A DNA stretch of 64,000 bases, from NCBI RefSeq assembly GCF_014356525.2, contig NC_052518.1, positions 6,553,162-6,617,161 of the forward strand. Direction: 5' to 3'. A program made the translations under genes and the position numbers. Within the stretch, counting starts at the first letter, position 1. Each line of letters begins with the position of its first letter. Under the pieces are notes generated by a model. The model had not been told where the DNA came from. It did not search any database and saw nothing but the letters and a program-made list of their open reading frames with translations. The stretch comes from Nilaparvata lugens (Eukaryota; Arthropoda; Insecta; Hemiptera; Delphacidae). This document shows, one piece after another, positions 42,560 to 53,560 of the stretch.

Positions 42560-43447
42560 ATGTCTCTTTCAAAAATCGGAAATAACGTTTTAGACGATAT
42601 CCAGGGAAAAAGGAAGAAGGTTATGAAAAAAATGGAGAAAATTGAAGAGGAGACCATGGTGAGAATTGCTAACCAGTTGAAGACTGCTGAGGCTCAAACA
42701 CAAACCACCTCATCCAAGGTGATTATCGAAGAGCATGACGATCCGGAAACTCAATCAGTAAAGTATGGAACTGAATCAGCCGGTAAAAGAGACGATAATT
42801 CTACCTACGATGATGGTACTTACGAACGTCTTATTTACGACAGTGCTAGTGCTACCCAAGCCCAAGGTACCGTCAGTGATTCCTCTCTACAAGATGAAGA
42901 ACTGGTATATGAAGATCTTACGGTGTACGATATGGCCGGCAGAAATGGGCAGGATACTTCTATCCAAATTGAATCTGATCTAGCCATCTATGAATCCCCC
43001 CATACCTATGCACTGCGAATGATTCTTCCCTACTATATTCGCATCATCAGTCTTTTAAACGCATTCTTGGCAGCAAGAGGAGAGACCGCTAGGCCTACTC
43101 CTCAGGACGCGCGTGATAACGATGCACCTTCCACCTCTAACATGGATACAAACAGCACAGTGGCCGTAGCAGACGATCCCCAATCATCCATTACCAATGT
43201 TGCTATCAGCGATGATGTTTTCCAAGGATGCTCTTCCGGGTATGGAATGACACCAGAAGGATACCAGTCAGTGTGTCCGTATGCTTATCCGCAGCCGCAG
43301 CCGCAGCCGCAAGCCAGAAACATCCAACCAAGAAGTGATGACGTGACCATCCATCTGCTCGCCTTGATTCTGGCTGGCGAAGTCGTCGTCATAATCTTGT
43401 GCATTATGATTTTCTCCTTCCAAGCAATGGAGGAGCTTGATCATTGA
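42560..43447 (+). CDS. Orphan single-pass membrane protein, 295 residues
   Basis: I do not recognise the family. The ATG at 42560 has a good context (GAGGAGGATGTC) and follows a GC-rich leader. Residues 1-60 are charged and helix-prone (GKRKKVMKKMEKIEEETM). Residues 60-235 are acidic, rich in S/T/D and tyrosine, with repeated YxxL/M-type patterns (YERL near 88, YEDL near 116, VYDM, IYES), which in other proteins serve as sorting or phosphorylation sites. Then a YPQPQPQPQ run (about 245-252) and one strong membrane segment at about 263-285 (HLLALILAGEVVVIILCIMI), followed by a short acidic tail. No signal peptide, so a C-tail-anchored (N-out-of-lumen) topology is inferred. A strong splice donor GAG|GTGAGT begins one base after the TGA. 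The codon use and uninterrupted frame mark it as the best host-gene candidate of the window; viral or mobile origin is not excluded. Confidence 0.65.
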   Translation: MSLSKIGNNVLDDIQGKRKKVMKKMEKIEEETMVRIANQLKTAEAQTQTTSSKVIIEEHDDPETQSVKYGTESAGKRDDNSTYDDGTYERLIYDSASATQAQGTVSDSSLQDEELVYEDLTVYDMAGRNGQDTSIQIESDLAIYESPHTYALRMILPYYIRIISLLNAFLAARGETARPTPQDARDNDAPSTSNMDTNSTVAVADDPQSSITNVAISDDVFQGCSSGYGMTPEGYQSVCPYAYPQPQPQPQARNIQPRSDDVTIHLLALILAGEVVVIILCIMIFSFQAMEELDH

Positions 43448-43448
43448 G

Positions 43449-43454
43449 GTGAGT
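43449..43454 (+). promoter_or_regulatory. Splice donor just after the orphan stop codon
   Basis: GAG|GTGAGTAA fits the donor consensus almost perfectly. It suggests a 3'UTR intron or a spliced isoform that joins the following exon. Confidence 0.55.
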
Positions 43455-43739
43455 AAATTCAATTTCAATTACAATTTATCTCCACATAAAATTACAAATT
43501 TGTACAATATAGTTAAGTTACAATAACATAACAAATATAAAGATAAATTACTCTACTATTTTGTTTTAAAATTGTAACATCATTGAAAAGTGGAATCCCC
43601 CAAGAAGACTATACGTCTGTGAATGGGGGAGAGTTCCTATGAGCAAGCTGATAACAAAAAAGTAAATAAAGTGTGAAATAGTTATAAGCAAAATAATATA
43701 TATATATTTATAATACTAAGTTGACCTAAATATATGCTA

Positions 43740-43950
43740 TTGTGAGGTCCACGTTATAATGGCAGTGGATAGGAGAATAGCGATGTTGATTCCCTGCATT
43801 AATTAATATTATATTTCTACACTGTCAAAAACATAATTGGCATTGTTCTGGACCCAGAAAAGGATAGCACCACCGGCTTTGTCGAATGATAGACAAGGAT
43901 AGCAAAACCAAAGTTGAACAAATACTGTCATTATAATGTGGACCTCACTA
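43740..43950. mobile_element. TAGTGAGG-family MITE, complete copy, 211 bp
   Basis: Left end TTGTGAGGTCCACGTTATAA (second base mutated) and right end TATAATGTGGACCTCACTA, flanked by TA (43738-43739, 43951-43952). It would lie within the intron or 3' flank of the orphan gene. Confidence 0.9.
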
Positions 43951-43954
43951 TAGT

Positions 43955-44479
43955 ATGATAAAGTGCAATCTACAGACTATTGCACTTCCCTACCACTGTT
44001 TTTTTTTCACCATTTGTGAAGAGTGCATAATCAAGACAAAGTACTCAAATGGAAAGAAAGAGCTGAAAAGGGCTAGAGGACTCAAGACCGTGACGATTTA
44101 ACTTATGAAATTGTAGAGATTTAAGAAGCATAGGAATGGAGTAAGCCCTCGGTTCCAGCCCAACCTTTGCCAATCAACCATTTAAACAGCTTCCTTTTTT
44201 ACACCACATCGCTTCAACTCTCAGCCTCCCTGATATCATGAGGCAAATTTCTATAGACGATTTGTGCTAGATAGTGAGGAGACCCAAGTTCTATTCCGTG
44301 ATATAATTGAGGTGTTGAATATCCATGGTTATTTCTGTGTCGAGTTTGATAGTTATATTGAAATTACGTAGCTATCTGAGTACTTTTACTTCCAAAATGC
44401 TTATCCTATTAAATAATGATTAATATTCGTATGACTTTTATTGGTGGGGACTCCCTGCGGAAGTTCCACCTCTACTAAA
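43955..44479. other. Intergenic, no gene seen
   Basis: No supportable feature. Confidence 0.4.
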
Positions 44480-45150
44480 TATACAGGGTGTCCCACCAAG
44501 GTTGTAACAGCCGTTGACCATAGATTCTACTCGACATTTCTAACAAAAAATGTTCAGTAAACGTTTTTCCTATCGACCTTAGTTTTCGAGATATATCGAT
44601 TTTTTGATATTTTCAGAATATGCCCACTTCCCGTCACTAAATACTCAATAAGTCGAAAACTACTGGTCGAATTTCAATTTCAAGGAAATAGGGTATTGTT
44701 GGGAAGAGAAAAACATTTCAAACAAGATTAATGTAATTTTATCTATTGTTAGATATTTTGTAGTTTTCTATTAGGGCTTAAACTTGAAAAAATGCTATTC
44801 TTCAAATTCAAAGTCAAATTTCAAACCGTTTTTTCCCGATTTTTCTCCGGGTAGTTTCAATAGTAGTTTCAATATTTCAAAAACTTCTCCATTTCATAAG
44901 CTTTCGAATGAGTATAAATTCGAAAAGGCAAGTTCCATGATATAGTGTTCGAAATTGATAATATCTGGAATGAACACCTTCAAAATGAGAAAATTCACAA
45001 ACAGTGGTGAACCTAAGGGTGAAATCACCTGATTTCTCTCTGACAATATTCACAAGTTTTTATCAATATTTTAACATTTTATAATGATATGAATTTTTCA
45101 ATAACTTGCATTATTTTCTGTACCAGAAATCCTGAATAAAATAACAAGAA

Positions 45151-45700
45151 GTGTATGTTTCAGCCTATTTCCAGTATAGTTTTCAGTTTGCTTTCCAGTT
45201 AATTGGCATGATATCAACTTTCTACACTTTGGCTAGTGGAGAAGTGTTCGCGTTCATTATCATGAAATTTACCTTGATTGAGTACTTGAACATGTTATTG
45301 GTGTATGGAGAGAGTGGATGCAATTCAAGAGAGGCAGACAGAGTATACAGGAGACGTTTTTCTAGCCGAAAACACCCATCTCATAACACGTTTTCAAGAT
45401 TGAAAGATGTCAAAATCGTAAGGGTCTAGGATCAGTTTCAAGGTACGAGAGGCCCGTCTCAATTTCTGAAGCTTTTGAGAATCTTATTCTAAAGTATTTT
45501 GAGCAGAATCCTTGATCCAGTATCCGGCGGGCAGCTGGGATGTTGGATGTCTCAAGAATGATAGTTCAAAGAATATTGTAGAAGGATAACTTTCGACTAT
45601 TTCATGATACCACAGTTCAAGAGATGAATGGACCTGATACTGTTTCAAGGATGCAGTTTTGCCGTTCGATCTTAGCACAATATTGTGTGTAAATGAATGG
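45151..45700 (+). pseudogene. Mariner-like transposase N-terminal half, left arm
   Basis: The frame 45151-45429 carries EYLNMLLVYGESGCNSREAD and RVYRRRFSSRKHPSHNTFSRL, a DUF4817-type helix-turn-helix of insect mariner-like transposases. Then in another frame, about 45540-45690, MLDVSRMIVQRIL, FRLFHDTTVQEMNGPDTVS and RMQFCRSILAQYC; a stop (TAG near 45579) follows VQRIL. The first about 35 residues of the ORF probably read through noncoding DNA. Inactive. Confidence 0.85.
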
Positions 45701-46324
45701 TCCATGTATGTGTATTGTGGAAATTTACAGCACCAGTTCTTGAGAACGTACTTTTATTTGTGATTTCTGTCCATATAATGTTTGAAACACAATATTGTGC
45801 TAAGATCGAACGGCAAAACTGCATCCTTGAAACAGTATCAGGTCCATTCAACTCTTGAACTGGGGTATCATGAAATAGTCGAAAGTTATTCTTTTTCAAT
45901 ATTCTTTGAACTATCATTCTTGAAACATCCAACATCCCAGCTTCCCGCCGGATACTGTATCGAGGATTCTGCTCAAAATACTTTAGAATAAGATTCTCAA
46001 AAGCTTCAGAAATTAAGACGGGCCTCTCGTACCTTGAAACTGATCCTAGACCCTTACGATTTTGTCATCTTTCAATCTTGAAAACGTGTTATGAGATGTG
46101 TGTTTTCGGCTAGGAAAACGTCTCCTGTATACTCTGTCTGCCTCTCTTGAATTGCATCCTCTCTCTCCATACACCAATAACATGTTCAAGTACTCAATCA
46201 AGGTAAATTTCATGATAATGAACGCGAACACTTCTCCACTAGCCAAAGTTGAGAAAAATGATATCATGCCAATTAACTGGAAAGCAAACTGAAAACTATA
46301 CTGGAAATAGGCTGAAACATACAC
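45672..46324 (-). pseudogene. Mariner-like transposase N-terminal half, right arm
   Basis: Mirror image of the left-arm remnant: 46324-46046 has the same RVYRRRF-S-RKH-SHNTFSRL motif, and 45935-45672 has MLDVSRMIVQRILKKNNFRL, FHDTPVQELNGPDTVSRMQF and continues further, to IIWTEITNKSTFSRTGAVNF and HNTHTW. In relatives the first catalytic aspartate stands in IWTDES(T)F; here the segment reads WTEITNKSTF, so that residue is altered by a small change. No DD(34-37)D/E remainder follows. Confidence 0.85.
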
Positions 46325-46989
46325 TTCTTGTTATTTTATTCAGGATTTCTGGTACAGAAAATAATGCAAGTTATTGAAAAAATCATATCATTATAAAATG
46401 TTAAAATATTGATAAAAACTTGTGAATATTGTCAGAGAGAAATCAGGTGATTTCACCCTTAGGTTCACCACTGTTTGTGAATTTTCTCATTTTGAAGGTG
46501 TTCATTCCAGATATTATCAATTTCGAACACTATATCATGGAACTTGCCTTTTCGAATTTATACTCATTCGAAAGCTTATGAAATGGAGAAGTTTTTGAAA
46601 TATTGAAACTACTATTGAAACTACCCGGAGAAAAATCGGGAAAAAACGGTTTGAAATTTGACTTTGAATTTGAAGAATAGCATTTTTTCAAGTTTAAGCC
46701 CTAATAGAAAACTACAAAATATCTAACAATAGATAAAATTACATTAATCTTGTTTGAAATGTTTTTCTCTTCCCAGCAATACCCTTGAAATTGAAATTCG
46801 ACCAGTAGTTTTTGACTTATTGAGTATTTAATGACCGGAAGTAGGCATATTCTGAAAATATCGAAAAACCGATATATCTCGAAAACTAAGGTTGATAGGA
46901 AAAATGTTTACCGAACATTTTTTGTTAGAAATGTCGATTAGAGTTTATGGTCAACGGCTGTTACAACCTTGTTGGGACATTCTGTATAA

Positions 46990-47240
46990 TTTGAGCAATC
47001 AATGGCCCTTACGACAGTTATATGCAGTACGCTAGTTGTATAATTTAACCGACTATATATCATCCGGGACCAACAGTTTACTGTGCTCATCTGATAACAC
47101 GTGTAATGCTCATCCGAACCTGAATAATTTTTAATCATGTGTAATAGTGAAGTTGGTATAAACTCTCCATTTGAATAAACTTGAAGTTTTAAACTGATTC
47201 ATTTGAATAATAAGAAACTGGTTCCGGTTGTTACACCATT
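46990..47240. other. Flank with a Penelope-like motif
   Basis: AACTGGTTCCGGTTGTTACACCATTATC at 47217-47244 is the inverted form of the CAATGGTGTAATAACCGAAACCGGTC motif seen at 34272-34330. Otherwise no feature. Confidence 0.4.
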
Positions 47241-47241
47241 A

Positions 47242-47361
47242 TCAATAATTTTAGGCTTGATTGAATCACCAATTTTCTTTGAATTATGTAGTGAAAAATT
47301 TTCAATAATTTTAGGCTTGATTGAATCACCAGTTTTCTTTGAATTATGTAGTGAAAAATTT
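47242..47361. repeat. 60-bp tandem duplication
   Basis: TCAATAATTTTAGGCTTGAT ... GTAGTGAAAAATTT is repeated head to tail at 47242 and 47302 with one visible difference (CACCAATT versus CACCAGTT). Confidence 0.95.
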
Positions 47362-47569
47362 TCATTTTTATCGAAATCAATAAATATACAGTCCTTTCTC
47401 AATTATTAGAGACTTTGTTAGGATAAGAGAATTATTGTATTTTAGTCTAATAGTTCTTTAAGATTTGAAACAGGATTGATATGAAAAACGTAACAAACAT
47501 CAATATTAACCCTATCAAGTATGAATTTACTTGAGAAATGAAGAAAAATGCTTTGAAAACTCAATGAAA

Positions 47570-48020
47570 AACTTTAGAAAAGAAACCCTCTAAAAGACGT
47601 TGGGAACGCTTGGAAAACACTGTAAAAGCGCCTATATTGGGCTTATCTTTGGCATAATTTTGAAAACCTCTCAAGATAAAATTTCTAGACTTTGGTTGAA
47701 CCTAATCTGAACATGATCAACCAATATTAGTTCTTGAGAAGGCCTAGAAAACGCAGGAAAAACGCTGATCTTAGGAACTTGGGCGTCTTAATTTTTGGTG
47801 GAACTTGACTTCTAATACAACATTTTTATTCCTCAGCTGAGTCTGTGCACCAAGACCTTAAACATTTTTTGACAATTAGTTATTGAAAAAGCTAAGAAAA
47901 CGTAGAAAAACGCTGGAAAATTTGAACGTATTTGGTTCGGTAAATTTTTAGTTCTGTTGATTATGAATGAATGAGTGAGTGAGAGAATAAACAGTACCAT
48001 TTCGCTTTTATTTATATAGA
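47570..48020 (+). repeat. Dispersed repeat fragment ending TTTATTTATATAGAT
   Basis: It contains GGGC(T)TATCTTTGGC-TAATTTTGAAA, AAAACGC(A/T)GGAAAA(A/C)CGCTG and ends CTTTTATTTATATAGATAAC at 48004-48023. The parts GGGCGTATCTTTGGCGTTATTT and AAACGCTGGAAAATG recur at 53.35-53.56 kb, and the end recurs at 13350. Noncoding; class unknown. Confidence 0.6.
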
Positions 48021-48024
48021 TAAC

Positions 48025-48690
48025 ATTGAAAGTTATGCATTTGAAAAAATGAGGTAAAATACAAATGTGATTCAGTATGTGCATATTTTTGTTTGATTCA
48101 GATAATATTACTTTCTATGTTATCCAGTTTATCATTGAATAATATAATTTTCAAGTTTGTGGTCAGAATTCACACTGTGAGTGCTCTCTCACTGATTCAC
48201 ACTATAGCCTTTGGACAAACTGAATGTAAAAAGTAATTTCTTTATGCATGCGTTTAATGTCAACATGTGATTAGGTCTATTGTCCTAAGCTAGAAGTAGA
48301 CTGTAGATGAGAACGAAGAGCCAGCTCTTCAAATGATTATTGATATTGATCGTTTTTTCAAAGCTACTATTCTATTTGCCATACATGGATACGATTGGTC
48401 TACTTTTAGTATTTGACAAGACATTTTAATTTTTAGAATTAACCTGTTTGTCATGTGTCCTTTGTCCTAAAAACCATTAAAACATTCGTATGAGTCCCAA
48501 AACTCGAAATTAAGTCAAGTTTTAGATGCGCACAGATAAAAAGGGGAGAACTTGGTAATTTTTATTGCAGTAATATATTATCAATATATTAGTATCGAAT
48601 TGTTGAGAAAGGTTTTAAGACTGGGAAATAATACCTTCAAATATCGATTTTCAGCTGTATAATTCATTGAACTTTTATATAAATCGCAGA
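48025..48690. other. Intergenic, no gene seen
   Basis: No supportable feature. Confidence 0.4.
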
Positions 48691-48692
48691 TA

Positions 48693-48915
48693 AAACAATA
48701 TAAAAATCTTAAAGCACCCTTTATTTTTTAAAAACTTTAAATTATTATCACGTCGTCTTATCTTCGATGTTACCTTCTTTTCGCTGGGAACTCTTACCGG
48801 TTGAATCTGTGCTGTGTGATGTTGGGAAGTCATCTTGTGATCCTGAGTCTCCGGATCCAAAAGTAAAGTAAAGTTTAAAAAAAGAATAAGAGTGCTTTAA
48901 GATTCTTATATTGTA
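48693..48915. repeat. Inverted repeat of Penelope-like terminal type
   Basis: AATATAAAAATCTTAAAGCACCCTTTATT on the left is mirrored by AATAAGAGTGCTTTAAGATTCTTATATT on the right. The 170-bp interior has a minus-strand ORF beginning MDPETQDHKM without a recognised domain. The structure parallels 15765-15848 and 38755-38950. Confidence 0.6.
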
Positions 48916-48919
48916 TTAT

Positions 48920-49560
48920 TAATTTAAAAAGTAGCTCATGTGAATGAAGGGGTTTTATAAATAGGAGAGTGCATGGAGTTAACCATCTCTCTCACTTTCT
49001 CACTTACTCTCTCACTTATTTTTCTTTCTTATCTTCTCAAAAACAACAACAAAAACTGGAGTTTCTTTTATTAATTCAATATTGGATGGAGATATTCTTG
49101 GATATTTCCGTTAGTGGCCAAGTTTTCTTGTTAGATGAATAATTGGAATTCACGTGCAAATATCGTTCTGACTTTCAGGCAGAAAGTCTTGCAATTAAAA
49201 TGATAAACGGCTGTTTACATAGGAGCGAGATGATCTCAAATGACGCAACTCATTCTTAACGATGACTTCTTGTCAATATAGGCATCAAATTTATTGCCTT
49301 TTTCCAAATAATGCCACACTCTTCTGGTCAGACTCTCTCACGGTCTTAGCTCGTAGGAAAGAAATGGAAACATTAGATAAATCAGTAAATAGCAGCAAAT
49401 AGAAGGAGACACTTTGCAGATATCTATCTCAAAGTTCAACTGGAAGAATGATTATAACGTACTGTATTGGAATGGAATGAGAATCATCAAGTATCCTTTA
49501 TCAACACACAACAATTTTCGACTAATTTTGGAGCAATTTTTCATTTGCACATGAAAATGG
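48920..49560. other. Intergenic, no gene seen
   Basis: CT-rich microsatellite-like tract at 48985-49035. No gene. Confidence 0.4.
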
Positions 49561-49561
49561 C

Positions 49562-50062
49562 TCTTCTTCTTTAGGTGCCGTCTCCGTTTCGAAGGTTGGC
49601 AATCATCAAGGCGATTTTTACTTTTGAGACCGCAGATCGAAATAGGTCATTATTGCTGCATCCAAACCAATCCCGAAGGTTCTTCAGCCATGCGTTTCGT
49701 CTTCTTCCTACGGATCTCATTCCTTGGACTTTCCCCTGCATAATAACTTGAAGCAATTTATATTTTTCTCCTCTCATAACATGTCCCATGTATAGCAGTT
49801 TTCTTCTCTTAATTGTCATAATTACTTCTTTTTCCTTGCCTATGCGTCTCATCACTTCTACATTGGTCACTCTCTCCACCCATGAAATCCGTAGTATTCT
49901 TCGATACATCCATAGCTCAAATGCCTCCAATCTCCTCACTTCAATCTCCTTCAGCGTCCAGGCTTCCATGCCGTAGTACAAAACAGATAACACATAGCAC
50001 CTCATCATTCTTATCTTCAAATCAAGGTTTAGATCTCGGCAACAGAAAAGCTTCTTCATTCT
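49562..50062 (-). pseudogene. RTE/BovB-like retrotransposon, 3' terminal fragment
   Basis: A different family from the other RTE-like copies. The minus-strand ORF 50059-49571 encodes the region after the RT core: MKKLFCCRDLNLDLKIRMMR, YVLSVLYYGMEAWTLKE, RRLEAFELWMYRRILRISW, YMGHVMRG, GRRRNAWLKNLRDW and ends ANLRNGDGT. The ORF itself is uninterrupted. The 3' tail on the minus strand is an AAGAAGAAG repeat (49562-49574). The insertion is strongly 5'-truncated; nothing upstream of about 50062 is recognisable. Confidence 0.88.
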
Positions 50063-50064
50063 TG

Positions 50065-50385
50065 TAGAAATGGCTCTAAATGAGTCGAAATACGTTGTGC
50101 ATTAACAAAATATAAAATGTACTTGATGATTTTCATATTAATTTTCAATAATTATTGTAGCCCTTTGAAGGGAAAATGAATAATTATAATCGTATCTACA
50201 AAATAAAATAATATTATACAGCCTGTTGTCATAATATTGCACAATATTATTATAATAGATAATCTCACGATTCTTGAAGTTTGGATAACATGGGATGATA
50301 TAAAAAGTTGAAAAATAAAAATGTATTATACAAAATCTGGAAAAGTTTAAAGTGAAATCCTTTAACTGTTACAATCTACAAGATT
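50065..50385. other. AT-rich, no gene seen
   Basis: No supportable feature. Confidence 0.4.
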
Positions 50386-50387
50386 GG

Positions 50388-50500
50388 ATAAAAACACACA
50401 TATGTTGTCAAATTCTACACAGTTTTATTTGGTACACGACCATGGTTTCGTGACCACACCGGTCTCATTTTCAATTTAACAACATATGTGTGTTTTTATT
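50388..50500. repeat. Inverted repeat with ACACATATGTTGT arms
   Basis: GATAAAAACACACATATGTTGTCAAATT is mirrored by AATTTAACAACATATGTGTGTTTTTATT. The middle, read on the minus strand, has GAAAATGAGACCGGTGTGGTCACGAAACC, similar in layout to the GAAAATGACC-x-GGTCGAAAC motifs at 14.46 and 34.64 kb. Confidence 0.7.
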
Positions 50501-50504
50501 CTAT

Positions 50505-51940
50505 TATGGAACGGTTCTACAATATTGACAAAGACTCAAGTCGAATCTACAAGATATAATTTGCACATGAGCCTTAGCCTTTGCACTTGGCCTACAGAGT
50601 CTAGAATGAATATTTCAAAAATATTCATCTAAAAGAGTATAAAAATAGAATTCTCTCAGAGTAATTTATTATTGATTAAAATGGTAAATGATTGTGAATC
50701 GAATACAGCCTACTATTGTACCACATTGTTTTATACGATCTAGTGACTCTATTTTTTCATATTTTAACAAAAAATCTAGTTTTGATAGAATTTTGGCTGA
50801 TTAGTACATACAGGACACTAGCTCATGAAGTGCTTATTCAAGTGTTTCTATACGATACTGTTTGTTACTTTACGTTACATTAGTGATTAGTCTCAATTAT
50901 CCAAGAACACGAGTGAATTAACTCAGAAAAGAATATGAACAACGTTGGAAATTTCATGTGCACATTTAAAACTTTAAAAATACATGGTTCGGCCCACTTG
51001 ATTTTCACACATTTAGGTGGATATAGTCCGAGTTCTACATTCTTGAAGAAGACTCAGAAATTATTTCTGTATGGAGTTGAAGTTTTCTGTTGAGATCAAC
51101 TGTGTTCCAATATTATTCTCCTAAAACTCGATCGCAAAATTAGTCATTATCGAAATGGAAACTGTTAGCAAAACACCTCATTCCTGCATGCTGTGCGGTT
51201 GCGGCGAACACAAACCGTGCACAATCACAAACCGTACACAACCACTAACATGGTTGTGCTTTGCGAACGGCTCAAATCGACAACATTTATTTCAGTACAT
51301 TTTTCAATAATAATATGAAGGTGATAACAACTTGAGTGTTGAGAGAATATGGTGCGCAACTGATGTACAAACGCTTTGGCAAACTCGATAGATGTTACCG
51401 AACGAAGTGCAGCTGAGTTCGGCAGAATTCTATGTTGTTTGGCAGTCACCGGTTAGACACACAAGTTGCACGAATATTCACCCTTGAAGATTCAATGAAA
51501 ATATACAATCTGAATAAAAACATTCCTACAGTACTCTACAGTGTCCGCTTCAGAAATTGACTTTTCACAAATGAAAACACTACATTACTATATTTTAAGG
51601 TAGAGAATGATAAGTTTATTGGCAGAAATGAGTTTCTGAAAGTTATGTATCTTGACTCTCCCGAGTAAAACAATGTCGTTAATATGTTGTACATTCTCCC
51701 TCTGTAAAATGTGAAGACTTATAAGTAAGCCTTCACTATCTGCAGTAGTTGACGATCATTTTGTTTTTTAAACAATTTTATAAAATACTCAGCTATTCTC
51801 CATTCAAAACAGAGTCAACAACTTCTTATCTTTCCGTCTTTCCTCCTTATCTTTATCCTTCTTATCTTGATCCTGCTGAGTGTGTCATGAATGCTGACGA
51901 TAAAAATGTGTTTTGGTGAAGAGTAAAAGACATCATGATA
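50505..51940. other. Intergenic, no gene seen
   Basis: No supportable gene. The ORF at 51225-51449 (minus) has no recognisable domain. Confidence 0.4.
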
Positions 51941-51944
51941 TTTA

Positions 51945-52945
51945 GATCGATTTTAATACTACTCTTAGTAGACTTCATGAATGAATGGCTCAGAATAAAT
52001 AGGCCTTGAATAATGAAAAAACGAGAGAGATGAGTTTCAGGTCAATAGGAATGCTTTACAAGAAATACTAAATTGAATGCATTGATGAAGTTAAGGTTGT
52101 GGGTGTAATGATTCAAAATGGATTGTCCTGGAGGCCTCATCTATAGAATAATAAATGAAAGAATAGGCTTATACACGTACGGCGTAGGACATTCACGAAT
52201 GACGCATCATCACGACTGAACTACTGGACTGAGTAGCTTGAAATATAGATTTCTAATTTACCGAGGATGATTATAGACCTATTCAAATTCCTTCAAGATT
52301 TCAGTATCTAGTTCAAGTTTTAAATTAGGCCCTTGCGGAGTACAGGTTACCTGCTATTATAGAATATTTTTGGAGGAATATCTTTCTTTAATAAGAAACT
52401 TAAGATCTCTATTGAGTTTTCATGATTTGAAAAGTGTATACAACGCATTGTTCCATTTGCTAATTTTTTAGAGAAAAGCTTTCTGGGGAAATCCTGTTGA
52501 GTCAATCCAGATATTCAGATTACAAAATTAAGCTATAAAAGGGTGATGGTGGGTGAGATAACGAGTACACGGTGTCGTCCACATTTTAAAACGCTGAAAA
52601 TTCTACCATTTCTCAGACTTTCCATATTCGAAAGTATTAGTCTTTGTAAAAAGATTGAGGATACTATGATAAGAGGCTCTGTTTACATACGCATGAAACT
52701 CGGAGACGTCACCATCTCAGAGATGAATAGCATAGAACCACACTATATGTTTACGGGCACTGAATAAATAAACTAGTATAGAATTTTTCTCTGATACGGG
52801 GTTAACAGTTTAACGATTGATCTCTATAATGCCTTACCCGACGACTTAAAAAGGCTGGAAATAGAAATATTTATAATAAATTTGATGAGAGAGCTGGTGA
52901 AGTGTTTCTTTTATTCCAGTTCTGAGTTCAAAGATCACTTCATTG
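51945..52945 (+). pseudogene. CR1/Jockey-group non-LTR element, degraded RT-thumb to C-terminus
   Basis: Plus-strand text in several frames: NTTLSRLHE-MAQNK and NNEKTREMSFRSIGM (51955-52050), VKVVGVMIQNGLSWRPH (52090-52140), STRCRPHFKTLKILPFLRLS and IFESISLCK (52550-52660), and LYNALPDDLKRLEIEIF (52825-52875). These correspond in order to the region after the catalytic YADD of CR1/Jockey-group RTs (L-G-V-x-I-D-x-x-L-S-W-x-x-H, the C-R-x-x-F-x-x-L-x-I-L-x-L helix, and YN-LP-D-L-K). Stops and frame shifts are many, and unrelated DNA separates 52150 and 52545. Confidence 0.75.
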
Positions 52946-52949
52946 CCTG

Positions 52950-53220
52950 CAAACAGATAATCGACTCCAACTCTAAAAATTTATGCGGATTTTCATCAGT
53001 ATCGAAAGGAAACGACTTGATATTGTCAAAACCAATGATTAGAATGATTTGAGATACTGTATTATTTTCCGTTGTTACACTTGATTTTAACTGAAGCGAT
53101 TTGGCAAATCCTTATAAACACTTTTTGCAGTTGGTTACTGGATGAAACACATTGCATATTTAATTAAAAATTCAATGCATAGAATGAACGAGTTAACTTT
53201 GAAAATGTTTAATCTGCGAA
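52950..53220. other. Intergenic, no gene seen
   Basis: No supportable feature. Confidence 0.4.
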
Positions 53221-53230
53221 GTACATTATA

Positions 53231-53560
53231 ACTAGCCGTCAGGCTCGCTTCGCTCGCCATATCCCGACTGGGTCATCCAAAATGAGATCAGCGGGCTCGC
53301 TTCGCTCGCATGCATTTTTCATTTGAGCATGCTTCATTCCATCAGAAACGCAGATTTTGGGCGTATCTTTGGCGTTATTTCAAATTCCTTCTAACACAAC
53401 ATTATCACACCCTAGCTTAGCTTCTGTACTGAATATGAACATTTTCTGTACATTTTTTCTCGATAAAGCTGAGAAAAAGCAAAAAAAAAAAACGCTGGAA
53501 AATGCTAATTTTGGGCGTATCTTTGGCGTTATTTAAAATTCCTTCTATTGAACTATCTTG
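53231..53560. repeat. Dispersed repeat starting ACTAGCCGTCAGGCTCGCTT
   Basis: ACTAGCCGTCAGGCTCGCTTCGCTCGCC is followed by a second GCGGGCTCGCTTCGCTCGC (53290-53308). GATTTTGGGCGTATCTTTGGCGTTATTT occurs twice (about 53352 and 53508, 156 bp apart) and in diverged form at 47.63 kb. Noncoding, unclassified. Confidence 0.65.

Larger units (their letters stand above)
44482..46986. mobile_element. 2.5-kb palindromic mariner-like element (two 5' halves head to head)
   Basis: The left end TACAGGGTGTCCCACCAAGG and inverted right end TACAGAATGTCCCAACAAGG are flanked by TA (44480-44481, 46987-46988). The arms, about 1.2 kb each (44482-45690 and 45783-46986), are inverted copies with only scattered differences, e.g. 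GTTGTAACAGCCGTTGACCATA at both ends. Each arm carries the N-terminal half of a transposase reading inward from its outer end. The about 100-bp centre belongs to the right-hand copy. The catalytic C-terminal half and the original 3' terminus are missing. Confidence 0.93.
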
